IMG/VR virus record: IMGVR_UViG_3300042483_000198
Coordinates: 1-39,023 of that record
DNA: 39,023 bases
Source: a virus
Strand: one strand, 5' to 3'
Numbering within the stretch: position 1 is the first letter of the stretch; each line of letters starts with the position of its first letter. A model generated the notes under the pieces. It was given only the letters and a program-made list of their open reading frames with translations. It was not told the DNA's origin and did not search any database. The position numbers and the translations under genes were made by a program. Below, one piece after another: positions 6,326 to 12,709 of this stretch.

Positions 6326-6673
6326 ATGACCCCCACGTTCACCCAACTCAATCAGCAACTCGGCAAACTCTACGAGGCCAAGGACAAGGCTCGTGACAAG
6401 TCGAACAATGCTTGGACTCGCAGGACTGACCTGCTCGAGGCACTCAGCCTCATCCCCACCGAGGAGCGTTACTTCAAGTATTGGAATGACGTCTGCTCCG
6501 AACTTCACGCCATCATGCTCATCAGCAAGTCGCTCGATGAGGAGACGAAAGTCATCAGCAATCAAATCACCGAGGTTCAGCATCAGATGCGTACGCTCTA
6601 CCCGCCTACTCCCATCAAAATCCCGAAGTCCGTAATCAAGCGTTCGAAGGAGTATGATGGAGACGATGCTTAA
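6326..6673 (+). CDS. hypothetical coiled-coil protein, 115 aa
   Basis: Starts one base after the micropeptide stop. Residues 5-30 (QLNQQLGKLYEAKDKARDKS) and 66-90 (SKSLDEETKVISNQITEVQ) look like two antiparallel coiled-coil helices, with a Pro-rich linker (YPPTPIKIPKS) and a charged tail. No enzymatic motif. Same operon as the winged-helix-like gene. Confidence 0.65.
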   Translation: MTPTFTQLNQQLGKLYEAKDKARDKSNNAWTRRTDLLEALSLIPTEERYFKYWNDVCSELHAIMLISKSLDEETKVISNQITEVQHQMRTLYPPTPIKIPKSVIKRSKEYDGDDA

Positions 6674-6688
6674 CCACCTCACTGCACC

Positions 6689-6717
6689 TTCCAATAACCA
6701 TCACAATCTGCTATTCT
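6689..6717 (+). promoter_or_regulatory. TATTCT-family promoter M2
   Basis: TTCCAA 6689-6694, 17-base spacer, TATTCT 6712-6717 in the conserved ATCTGCTATTCTATCCAC block. Leader ACCCAACCAACCAAGAACC lacks a Shine-Dalgarno. Confidence 0.7.
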
Positions 6718-6749
6718 ATCCACCCAACCAACCAAGAACCACAACCACA

Positions 6750-7076
6750 ATGAACGACCCAATCGACCCAGTCATCCTCAATCGCATCGTCAGCGACCTC
6801 GACGTGCTCGCTACGATGAGCAAGCGAATCAAGAAGCGAGCCAAGCAGATTCGCAATCTGCGTAAGGCGGCTCAGAAGGAGCCTCACCTCGCTGAAGGAC
6901 TCAAGACGACCATCGAGACGCTATTCGCTGAGGAAATCGCTACCTTGAGCGAGGCCTGCGTCTCACTCAGTGACCTCGGCATGAACGCTACGGATGATGG
7001 CATCCAGCAGTTCGCTCACTACATCACCTCGCCTCGTAAGCGTAACAAGAAGGAGGCCACCAATGAAGGCAACTAA
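6750..7076 (+). CDS. hypothetical helical protein, 108 aa
   Basis: ATG 6750 follows promoter M2 with the leader ACCACAACCACA. A longer in-frame start at 6654 would place the promoter inside the gene and is rejected. Almost all helix, basic between residues 27-45 (KRIKKRAKQIRNLRKAAQK) and at the C-terminus (SPRKRNKKEA). The end contains AAGGAGG positioned as Shine-Dalgarno for the next gene. Could bind nucleic acid; not recognised. Confidence 0.65.
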   Translation: MNDPIDPVILNRIVSDLDVLATMSKRIKKRAKQIRNLRKAAQKEPHLAEGLKTTIETLFAEEIATLSEACVSLSDLGMNATDDGIQQFAHYITSPRKRNKKEATNEGN

Positions 7077-7314
7077 GACTGACCCGAAGGTGGTCGGAGT
7101 CTACTTCCAGATTATCGGAGAGACCGAGAAGGCTTATCTAGTCAGCCACCAGAGTGGTAACAACTGGATGCCCAAACGCTCATGTCACGGTCTATGGACT
7201 GACGGAGGCATCACCTTCGTATCCTACGTCGACATGTGGGTCATCGCAAAGGGATGCCTATGGGCACAATCAGATAAGAAGGTACGTCACCTCAGCACAA
7301 TCGTATCACGATGA
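7063..7314 (+). CDS. hypothetical protein, 83 aa
   Basis: Start ATG lies 14 bases inside the preceding gene and has a good Shine-Dalgarno (AAGGAGG, 6 bases before ATG), unusual for this phage where leaders lack it. Beta-rich with several Trp (WMPKRS, LWTDGG, MWVIAKGCLW). Looks like a small SH3-like or OB-like fold, but no family is recognised. Its stop overlaps the next start (ATGA). Confidence 0.6.
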   Translation: MKATKTDPKVVGVYFQIIGETEKAYLVSHQSGNNWMPKRSCHGLWTDGGITFVSYVDMWVIAKGCLWAQSDKKVRHLSTIVSR

Positions 7315-7514
7315 GACTCTATCCACGTAGGACTATCTATCCCAAACGAAAGTGCTGTAGCATCTGTCAGAAAAATATCAACATCCAGCAGTTCCCACTA
7401 CTCGGGACAGGTCAACGTCATTCGTACTGCCGACCATGCCTATCCGAATACATGCGACAGCGTTATCACTACCTCAAGAAACGAGCCGTAACTACGTTGA
7501 AAGAACTCATGTAA
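7311..7514 (+). CDS. small zinc-ribbon protein, 67 aa
   Basis: Two Cys pairs, C16/C19 (CSIC, preceded by C15) and C40/C43 (CRPC), separated by 20 residues, make a four-Cys zinc ribbon, followed by a basic Tyr/Arg-rich helix (RQRYHYLKKR). The layout resembles zinc-binding ends of HNH-type or recombination endonuclease VII-like proteins, but no HNH catalytic residues follow. Probably a DNA- or protein-binding zinc protein. Promoter M3 overlaps its last codons. Confidence 0.65.
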   Translation: MRLYPRRTIYPKRKCCSICQKNINIQQFPLLGTGQRHSYCRPCLSEYMRQRYHYLKKRAVTTLKELM

Positions 7515-7525
7515 TCTGCTATTCT
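7497..7525 (+). promoter_or_regulatory. TATTCT-family promoter M3
   Basis: TTGAAA 7497-7502, 17-base spacer, TATTCT 7520-7525. The -35 lies in the end of the upstream zinc-ribbon gene. Leader ATCCACGCAACCCACAACCC before the 7548 gene has one G. Confidence 0.75.
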
Positions 7526-7547
7526 ATCCACGCAACCCACAACCCAA

Positions 7548-7976
7548 ATGATTAAAATCCCCATCACGCACGTCACCTCCGAGTTCGAAGACCGAATGAA
7601 CGAGATGGCTACGAGCCTCAAGTCGCCAGCGGTAGTCCACGTCACTGGCATCTCCGTCAAGTACAACAACCACCTCAAGTGCTTCATCACCTACGTCCTC
7701 CTCAAGGTCGACTTCGAAGATGACCGTCACGAAATCGTAGAAATCAGCCGATGCAAGACGACCATGACCGTACACCTATTCGGTGGACCTCTCATCATCC
7801 GCACTGGCATTAGCGACTACGCTGACAACGGAATCGTCCAATTGAGCGACCGCTACATCGACAAGCATACCGAGTGGGAGTTCATGCGAGAATGGGTATC
7901 CCTATTCGGTTCGATGCCTATGATGTGCGACCTCGTCTGCTCCAACATCAAGTACACTGACGTCACCAACACCTAA
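7548..7976 (+). CDS. hypothetical protein, 142 aa
   Basis: First gene behind M3. Beta-rich N-terminal two thirds (SPAVVHVTGISVKYN, CFITYVLLKVDFEDD, EIVEISRCKTTMTVHLFG) and helical C-terminus with Trp-containing EWEFMREWVSLFG. No membrane segment. Not recognised. The strong codon preference for ATC, CTC and AAG matches neighbouring early genes. Confidence 0.65.
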   Translation: MIKIPITHVTSEFEDRMNEMATSLKSPAVVHVTGISVKYNNHLKCFITYVLLKVDFEDDRHEIVEISRCKTTMTVHLFGGPLIIRTGISDYADNGIVQLSDRYIDKHTEWEFMREWVSLFGSMPMMCDLVCSNIKYTDVTNT

Positions 7977-7990
7977 TTTCCACCACAACC

Positions 7991-8236
7991 ATGAAACCCA
8001 CCATCAAAACACAACCAGACGGCAACGTCTTTGTCATCATCGGAGTCGTCAGTAAGACTCTACGTCGAGCAGGCCTCGCTACCGAGCAGGCCGCATTCGA
8101 TAAGGAAATCAGCGAATACACCAAGCGTAAGGATGCTACCTATCACGGCATCCTCGCCATCACCCACAAGTATGTCGATTGGGATACTTCCGCTTGGGAC
8201 GAGGACGAAGAAGATGACGAGGAGGAATCCGAATGA
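7991..8236 (+). CDS. hypothetical protein with acidic tail, 81 aa
   Basis: Leader TTTCCACCACAACC before ATG. The N-terminal 60 residues may form a small alpha/beta unit (NVFVIIGVVSKTLRRAG); residues 70-81 are almost all Asp/Glu (DEDEEDDEEESE). The stop overlaps the next start by four bases, and GAGGAGG at its end can act as a Shine-Dalgarno. Acidic tails of this kind suggest DNA mimicry or protein binding. Function unknown. Confidence 0.6.
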   Translation: MKPTIKTQPDGNVFVIIGVVSKTLRRAGLATEQAAFDKEISEYTKRKDATYHGILAITHKYVDWDTSAWDEDEEDDEEESE

Positions 8237-8424
8237 ACATCCGTAAAGATGACGGCACCTGCGGATGCGGTAGCGGTCAGCATCCCGATTGGGAGAATGA
8301 CGGCTACGGAATCCCTCTCTTCCTAGCATGCCCTAAGTGCTGGGACAAACAGCGTAAGAAGTATCGAGTAGATGTATTCGAACGATATGAATGTGACGAA
8401 CCCATCGAACCAGACGAATACTAA
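8233..8424 (+). CDS. small zinc-binding-like protein, 63 aa
   Basis: ATGA overlap with the previous gene. C10 and C12 (CGC) and C33/C36 (CPKC) give a possible four-Cys zinc site, followed by DKQRKKYRVDVFERYECDE. Gly-rich N-terminus. Second small zinc-like protein of this arm besides 7311-7514, not obviously its paralogue. Confidence 0.6.
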   Translation: MNIRKDDGTCGCGSGQHPDWENDGYGIPLFLACPKCWDKQRKKYRVDVFERYECDEPIEPDEY

Positions 8425-8429
8425 ACCTT

Positions 8430-8783
8430 ATGACCAAATCAAAGAAAGAACGTTATCCCAAGGATGGCATCATCGAGACCATCAACTGGCTCAGTGACTT
8501 CATCGAAGGATTAGAATACGAAGTAAGAGTGCTAGGACTACGACGTGACGCTGATTACTTCAGCAGGAGTTACCTGTATCTCATACGACAGAAGCACCGA
8601 ATGAAAAAAGAGTTAGTAGTATTGGATGAACAGTACGTCAAGGACTTCGATGCGAAGTTCAAGGAGTACCATCTGATGCGTCAACCGTTCGACCAAGGAG
8701 GCAAGCACGTCCTTGATTGCCTTATCGAAATCACCAAGCGTGAGCGTAACATGCTCCGTCAGCAACTGAGCCAATTCCTATGA
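8430..8783 (+). CDS. hypothetical helical protein, 117 aa
   Basis: Long helices throughout (TINWLSDFIEGLEYEVRVLGLRR split by charged residues; LYLIRQKHRMKKELVVLDEQ; CLIEITKRERNMLRQQLSQFL), likely a helical hairpin or coiled coil. Basic overall. Overlaps the next gene by four bases (ATGA). No family recognised. Confidence 0.65.
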   Translation: MTKSKKERYPKDGIIETINWLSDFIEGLEYEVRVLGLRRDADYFSRSYLYLIRQKHRMKKELVVLDEQYVKDFDAKFKEYHLMRQPFDQGGKHVLDCLIEITKRERNMLRQQLSQFL

Positions 8784-9094
8784 ACCGAGAATGGGAATTC
8801 GAAGAAGTCGAAGTCCGTATTGATGACCACAGTTACTCCACCGAGGGCACTTACGATGCCGACTGGGTAGATAACGGTATCGGTGGTTATGAGTATTGGG
8901 GTGCTCGAGGTACGCATCATCAATGGGAATGGGAACTGCAGAACATAGCGTTCACTGCCTATGATGAGAACGGCAACGAAGTGCAGGACGAAGTCATCCG
9001 CAGGAAGATAGAGTCCTATTTGGATGGTCACCTATCCGACTTACTCTCTGATAAGGAAGCCCCCGAGAAGGAGTCTGACGATTACGAGGAGTAA
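8780..9094 (+). CDS. hypothetical acidic protein, 104 aa
   Basis: Coupled to the previous gene (ATGA). Strand-like N-terminus (NREWEFEEVEVRIDDHSY), a Gly/Trp/Tyr-rich centre (GGYEYWGARGTHHQWEW), and an acidic C-terminus (KEAPEKESDDYEE). Strongly acidic overall. Last gene before intergenic cassette B. Confidence 0.65.
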   Translation: MNREWEFEEVEVRIDDHSYSTEGTYDADWVDNGIGGYEYWGARGTHHQWEWELQNIAFTAYDENGNEVQDEVIRRKIESYLDGHLSDLLSDKEAPEKESDDYEE

Positions 9095-9113
9095 GCATTA
9101 GCGGTCACGCATT

Positions 9114-9196
9114 CGGGCGTAGGGTCGGTTGCACTTCGGGTCGGTGTCCCAGCACCCGCCAGAGGAGCATCGACGCTACGCCCGCCTAGTGCGACC
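9114..9196. other. GC-rich folded intergenic cassette B
   Basis: CGGGCGTAG (9114-9122) pairs with CTACGCCCG (9176-9184) over 9 bp. GGTCGGTTGCAC (9123-9134) can pair with GTGCGACC (9189-9196) outside that stem, so a pseudoknot-like or switching fold is possible. Inside, GGTGTCCCAGCACC (9143-9156) forms a small hairpin whose loop recurs in cassettes C and D. Lies between the operon ending at 9094 and promoter P3. Confidence 0.6.
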
Positions 9197-9207
9197 AAAC
9201 TACCCCG

Positions 9208-9236
9208 TTGACAAATGTAGTTAGATGTGCTACAAT
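9208..9236 (+). promoter_or_regulatory. strong sigma70-like promoter P3
   Basis: Consensus TTGACA 9208-9213, 17-base spacer, TACAAT 9231-9236. AAACTACCCC directly upstream resembles the control element before P2. The leader is A/C-rich (ACCCAAACCCGAACCCACC). Confidence 0.85.
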
Positions 9237-9268
9237 GTAAGCGTAACCCAAACCCGAACCCACCACAA

Positions 9269-9487
9269 ATGATAGCATCAGCCAAATGGAAACTGACCCT
9301 CAACGGTCATCACCGCAATCCACTAAGAGAGTGCCTCCGCAAGTTAGACAACCGAGAACTCTACGCAGAGTATCGCAAGTCACTGGAGAACAACCTCAAG
9401 CATCCAGTCCACAAAGCCTACTCCGACTTCCTCTGGGTGCTATGCGAAGCCCGAGGAATCATCACCACCAAATCCATCTCCCTATGA
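9269..9487 (+). CDS. hypothetical protein, 72 aa
   Basis: ATG 9269 follows the P3 leader; an in-frame start at 9227 would begin inside the promoter and is rejected. Basic helical protein (WKLTLNGHHRNPLRECLRKLDNREL, split), with LYAEYRKSLENNLKHPVHKAYSDFL in the second half, broken here for length. Overlaps the next start (ATGA). Not recognised. Confidence 0.65.
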   Translation: MIASAKWKLTLNGHHRNPLRECLRKLDNRELYAEYRKSLENNLKHPVHKAYSDFLWVLCEARGIITTKSISL

Positions 9488-9927
9488 CCATCGACGACTG
9501 CATCCTATCCAGCCAGCGACTGCTGGAACGACTCAACATCATCCCCGACTGCGACCCATCCCACGAAGTATGGGGAAGGCACTTCGACAACTGGGATGAG
9601 GAGACATTCGCTGAGGACCACGGACTCACCGATGACAACCTAGACCACCAGATACTAGAGTGGATGCTCCAGAAGGCTGACGACTATTACCACGATGAGT
9701 TCCGTGAGCCTAAGCCGAATGCGGTAGCAAAGAAGTTCATCAAGGCCATCTGGACTGCAGGACTCCACAAGGGCACTTACGATGAGCACACCATCGAAGA
9801 GTATCCGTTCATCAAGAAGGAAGTCGCTAAGACGCTACCCGAAGGCACTAGGACGATGACCTTCAACAGCAGGACTGGACGCACCACTCACCGAGTCATC
9901 AAAGGAGGCAAGTGGGTACGAGGTTAA
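9484..9927 (+). CDS. hypothetical protein, 147 aa
   Basis: ATG 9484 overlaps the previous stop. A longer overlapping frame from 9286 would run across the preceding gene and is rejected. Acidic N-terminal half (WDEETFAEDHGLTDDNLD), helical centre, and a C-terminus (TRTMTFNSRTGRTTHRVIKG) that is basic and strand-like. No recognised domain. Confidence 0.65.
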   Translation: MTIDDCILSSQRLLERLNIIPDCDPSHEVWGRHFDNWDEETFAEDHGLTDDNLDHQILEWMLQKADDYYHDEFREPKPNAVAKKFIKAIWTAGLHKGTYDEHTIEEYPFIKKEVAKTLPEGTRTMTFNSRTGRTTHRVIKGGKWVRG

Positions 9928-9943
9928 CCGACTCGTCACCATC

Positions 9944-9972
9944 TGTACAATCCAACTTACATCTGTTATTCT
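9944..9972 (+). promoter_or_regulatory. TATTCT-family promoter M4
   Basis: TGTACA 9944-9949, 17-base spacer, TATTCT 9967-9972, then ATCCACCCAACCCACAAC. Upstream ACTCGTCACCA is repeated before M5. Confidence 0.65.
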
Positions 9973-9995
9973 ATCCACCCAACCCACAACACAAC

Positions 9996-10235
9996 ATGCT
10001 AAACCAACGCCAACTCAAGAAAGTCACCGAGTTCGAACTCGACGGAGTCCGCATCGTACAGAGTTACCACTACGAGAACAACTTTGGTAACACTCAAATC
10101 TGGGTCGACCTCAAGTCGGGCTACAACTTTGACGGATGCAGTTCATGCGTCTCGGATAACGAGGAGGGCAATCGTGAGATGTACCGACTCCTCATGTCCG
10201 ACCTCGAGCAAGTAGTCAAAGGTGACTGCTACTAG
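9996..10235 (+). CDS. hypothetical protein, 79 aa
   Basis: Single-gene unit between promoters M4 and M5. Mixed alpha/beta: KVTEFELDGVRIVQSYHYEN looks like strands, NREMYRLLMSDLEQVV a C-terminal helix. Three cysteines near the middle and end (CSSC at about 48-51). Resembles size and layout of small phage proteins of unknown function. Confidence 0.65.
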   Translation: MLNQRQLKKVTEFELDGVRIVQSYHYENNFGNTQIWVDLKSGYNFDGCSSCVSDNEEGNREMYRLLMSDLEQVVKGDCY

Positions 10236-10252
10236 AACCACTCGTCACCACC

Positions 10253-10281
10253 TAGACAATCCAACTCGCATCTGTTATCCT
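10253..10281 (+). promoter_or_regulatory. TATTCT-family promoter M5
   Basis: TAGACA 10253-10258, 17-base spacer, TATCCT 10276-10281 in ATCTGTTATCCTATCAAC, a diverged copy of the M-promoter block. The leader is long and nearly G-free. Confidence 0.65.
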
Positions 10282-10316
10282 ATCAACGCCAACCACAACC
10301 CAACCAAATAACCACC

Positions 10317-10526
10317 ATGATGTATCCACCTCACTTCAACAACGAGCAGAAACTCAATGCTCATCACGCTATCCAGAAATGGGTAAGCAAGGACACGCAG
10401 AAATGGATGCGACGTTCTGTCCGTCCGAGCGACCAGTATTACCGAGCCGAGTCACTTCACAAGGAAGTCATCAAACTCGCATCGATGCTCGAGGAACTCG
10501 CCACCGCCATCAAGGAGAACGCCTAA
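10317..10526 (+). CDS. hypothetical helical protein, 69 aa
   Basis: Starts MMYPPHFNNEQKLNAHHAIQ; mostly helical with basic middle (KWMRRSVRP) and a C-terminal leucine-rich helix (LHKEVIKLASMLEELATAI). One base separates its stop from the next ATG. No family recognised. Confidence 0.65.
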   Translation: MMYPPHFNNEQKLNAHHAIQKWVSKDTQKWMRRSVRPSDQYYRAESLHKEVIKLASMLEELATAIKENA

Positions 10527-10527
10527 G

Positions 10528-11157
10528 ATGGAGAACGAACACGAATTCGCAGGAGCCAAGTTCAAAATCGTCAACGGCATCATCCAACTCAACAATCAAT
10601 CTCCCACCAACAACACCAACATGAGCACCAACGAAACCAAGAAAGAAACCAAGAAGGATAAGAAGGCCACCCCGACCATCAAGGTCGCCAAGCCAGTCAA
10701 GTCCACCAAGTCCGTCCCCATCAAGCCGACCAAGAAGGCCATCAAGCAGGAGGAAGTCGCTGACGACAACGTGACCGCTACGGCGGTGCAGGAAGTCGAG
10801 GCGGCTCCCACCCCCGCAGATGACGCAACCGACGCTGAGGGCAAGCAGGAAGCCCCGAATGACCAGCCCAGCACGAAGCCGAAGTCCAAGCGTGAGCGTA
10901 AGACGGATATCATCCGTACCATCAAGGCTCCGTTCGACCCGATGGCTGAAGGATGGAAGCCGACCTGCAAGTTCGGTACGGCTATGAAGCGAGCCAAGAA
11001 GTGGCTCACCCGATGGAAGGGTAGCAAGGACGATGAGAAGAAGGCTCGCTATTACCGAGCCGCCATCGGATTCGTCACCCGAGCCATCGAGAAGGCGAGC
11101 AACGAAGTCGAGACCAACGAAGCCAAGGAACTCAACGAGGCCATCACCAATGCCTAA
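10528..11157 (+). CDS. Lys-rich low-complexity protein, 209 aa
   Basis: A disordered N-terminal half rich in Lys, Thr, Pro and Ala (repeated KPVKSTK, KPTKKA type runs at about 45-75), an acidic Ala/Pro-rich stretch (80-115), then a helical basic C-terminal domain with KFGTAMKRAKKWLTRWKG near 147-164. Composition resembles histone-H1-like or DNA-compacting proteins. An internal ATG at 10621 (MSTNETKK) has the typical A/C-rich leader CCACCAACAACACCAAC and may be the true or a second start. Likely DNA or RNA binding, inferred from charge only. Confidence 0.65.
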   Translation: MENEHEFAGAKFKIVNGIIQLNNQSPTNNTNMSTNETKKETKKDKKATPTIKVAKPVKSTKSVPIKPTKKAIKQEEVADDNVTATAVQEVEAAPTPADDATDAEGKQEAPNDQPSTKPKSKRERKTDIIRTIKAPFDPMAEGWKPTCKFGTAMKRAKKWLTRWKGSKDDEKKARYYRAAIGFVTRAIEKASNEVETNEAKELNEAITNA

Positions 11158-11476
11158 GGCTCACAGGGCAATCCTCATCGACGCCCATACGATGACCATC
11201 CGAGAAGTCCGAGTCAGCGGATTGGAGGATTACTATCGGGAGATGAAGGTCGAGCGAATCGAGCATGCTATCTGGCTCGATGCAGAGACGCTCATCTACG
11301 TCGACGAAGAAGGACTCATCAACGGCACTACGGTAGGCTTCACGATGAACAACGGTCAGTGGGCAGGTAGCGGACTCGTCACCGCCATCAACCGTAAGAC
11401 TGGTTCATCCAAGGACCTCAAGGAGAAGTGGACTGCAGAAGGGCTGATGAGGAAGGTGCAGTTCTATTCCATCTGA
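11150..11476 (+). CDS. hypothetical protein, 108 aa (DUF3846-like pattern)
   Basis: ATG 11150 overlaps the end of the previous gene by eight bases. The order of a strand (RAILIDAHTMTIREVRV), a helix (LEDYYREM), then IEHAIWLDAETLIYVDEEGLING (split here) followed by a Gly-rich part resembles the DUF3846 family of phage proteins, whose function is unknown. The match is by pattern only and weak. Last gene of the plus-strand arm, 5 bases before the convergent terminator stem. Confidence 0.6.
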   Translation: MPKAHRAILIDAHTMTIREVRVSGLEDYYREMKVERIEHAIWLDAETLIYVDEEGLINGTTVGFTMNNGQWAGSGLVTAINRKTGSSKDLKEKWTAEGLMRKVQFYSI

Positions 11477-11481
11477 TAGAC

Positions 11482-11509
11482 CTAAGCCTCGAGTAACATC
11501 GGGGCTTAG
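11482..11509 (+). terminator. convergent terminator hairpin
   Basis: CTAAGCCTCGA (11482-11492) pairs with TCGGGGCTTAG (11499-11509): 11 bp with one G-U pair and loop GTAACA, followed by TTGT. It lies just after the last plus-strand gene and can act in both directions against the converging late transcript. Confidence 0.7.
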
Positions 11510-11532
11510 TTGTAGGCTACTAGGCTAGCCTC

Positions 11533-11606
11533 CCTAGGGTCGGTCTATGCTCGGGCGGGGGCTGGGACACCCCCAGAAGGACAAATGGGCGCTAGGGGCA
11601 CGCTAG
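11533..11606. other. GC-rich intergenic cassette C
   Basis: Convergent gap. GGGGGCTGGGACACCCCC (11557-11574) forms a hairpin whose CTGGGA loop recurs in cassettes B and D. A 21-base near-repeat of cassette A (19 of 21 identical) sits at 11586-11606 and reaches into the stop codon of the spanin-like gene. AGGGTCGGT (11536) also recurs in B. Confidence 0.6.
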
Positions 11607-12379
11607 GGGGCGGTATTTAGGCCTTCTTCTGGCACCCGCACCCTGCATTTGAGGCTGGAGTGGGTATGACGTGCATCCCACATAGCCCAGCCAATCGAGA
11701 TGACTAGTATCCCACCTACCGAGTAGCCGAACCATGAAGCCGTGATTATCGTAGGGATAAGCATAGGTAGCAGGATGACCGAGCCACCTACTAGGATGCA
11801 CAGACCTCCAGCCTTACTAGGCTTACCTATGAGTGAGCCTGCTACTAGGAGTCCTACTCCTGCTAGTAGTACGATAGAGCCTAGCCACTGGCAGGTCTTC
11901 GTTATCGAACTGACCATAGTAGCCATCCTCTCCTCCTCCTTCTCCTGCTTGTGCCTCTGCTCCATCAGTATCATACGCTCCTTCAACTCGGAGTTCTCCT
12001 TGTCCTTTAGTTCTACCTTCTGCCAGATAGCATCCGTATCCGCATTGACCTTGGATGCCTTATCCTTCTCGGCCTGTAGTAACTTCGGGTCTATCTTTGC
12101 TCGGACATACTCATCTACCTTGGCACTCAGCGGAGGCTTCACCCCAGCGAGCCTAGTAATAGTGAGTTCAATCAGAGGACGGTGAGGTGGATCCACTCTG
12201 ACTGCGGCGGTCAATGCGGCTCCTGCATCAGCGACCTCGGACTCTATCTTGTCTATGTACTTATCCTTGTCCTCGTTCTTTACGACTTGGACGACTGGCG
12301 TCGCTTCTTCTTTCGCTTTTTCCTGCGTGGTACTACAGCCGCTAAGACATCCAGCAATAATGAAAGCCCATCTAACCAT
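11603..12379 (-). CDS. u-spanin-like lipoprotein with C-terminal membrane segments
   Basis: 258 aa. Residues 1-15 form a short lipoprotein signal (MVRWAFIIAG) with lipobox LSGC, so Cys15 would be acylated and the N-terminus held in the outer membrane. Residues about 100-155 are a charged coiled coil (KDKENSELKERMILMEQ). Three hydrophobic segments follow at about 166-184, 190-212 and 216-234, and the last 25 residues are polar. Lipobox plus periplasmic coil plus C-terminal membrane anchor is the plan of unimolecular spanins, which fuse outer and inner membranes at lysis; known ones usually have a single anchor. It lies beside the holin candidate. Alternative: a structural membrane lipoprotein. 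Confidence 0.6.
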   Translation of the reverse strand: MVRWAFIIAGCLSGCSTTQEKAKEEATPVVQVVKNEDKDKYIDKIESEVADAGAALTAAVRVDPPHRPLIELTITRLAGVKPPLSAKVDEYVRAKIDPKLLQAEKDKASKVNADTDAIWQKVELKDKENSELKERMILMEQRHKQEKEEERMATMVSSITKTCQWLGSIVLLAGVGLLVAGSLIGKPSKAGGLCILVGGSVILLPMLIPTIITASWFGYSVGGILVISIGWAMWDARHTHSSLKCRVRVPEEGLNTAP

Positions 12380-12400
12380 GAGCGTTCTTTCTTGTTATCT

Positions 12401-12709
12401 TCATCGGGCATTTAGTTTCCCTAGCCTCCCGATGAGGAGTTCTATTAATTCTGGAGCGACAGCACCCGAAGTCGAGCAGATGATAGACTTGTAGAAAGGA
12501 CTCAACTCGCTTCCGTGCGTAGCGAAGAATGCTAATACGCCTACTATCGCACCAGCGATTATACGTCTTATCCATATGACGAGGGACGAGTTCCTGTCGG
12601 TCAGTAGCATCCGAGCCGCCATGCCAGCCGCACCTAGCAATGCGATAAGCCATCCACCTCGCTTGAACTCGGTGAAGGCCGACTGAAGGTCTGACCCTTC
12701 TTGGCTCAC
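12401..12709 (-). CDS. holin-like membrane protein
   Basis: 102 aa from a GTG start that overlaps the previous stop (GTGA). Predicted membrane segments at about 18-35 (GGWLIALLGAAGMAA), 47-64 (IRRIIAGAIVGVLAFF) and a weaker one at 74-94, with short charged ends, similar to three-pass phage holins that trigger lysis by permeabilising the inner membrane. The C-terminus is basic (GRLGKLNAR). Neighbours are a 35-aa membrane peptide and the spanin-like gene, making a lysis cassette at the end of the late operon. The endolysin is not here but at 36998. Confidence 0.65.
   Translation of the reverse strand: MSQEGSDLQSAFTEFKRGGWLIALLGAAGMAARMLLTDRNSSLVIWIRRIIAGAIVGVLAFFATHGSELSPFYKSIICSTSGAVAPELIELLIGRLGKLNAR

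Noticed and set aside
6654-6749. N-terminal extension of the 6750 gene
   Set aside because: Runs through promoter M2 and overlaps the previous gene; the ATG at 6750 follows a normal leader.
9286-9483. N-terminal extension of the 9484 gene
   Set aside because: Overlaps the 9269 gene along almost its full length; ATG 9484 gives the usual 4-base overlap.
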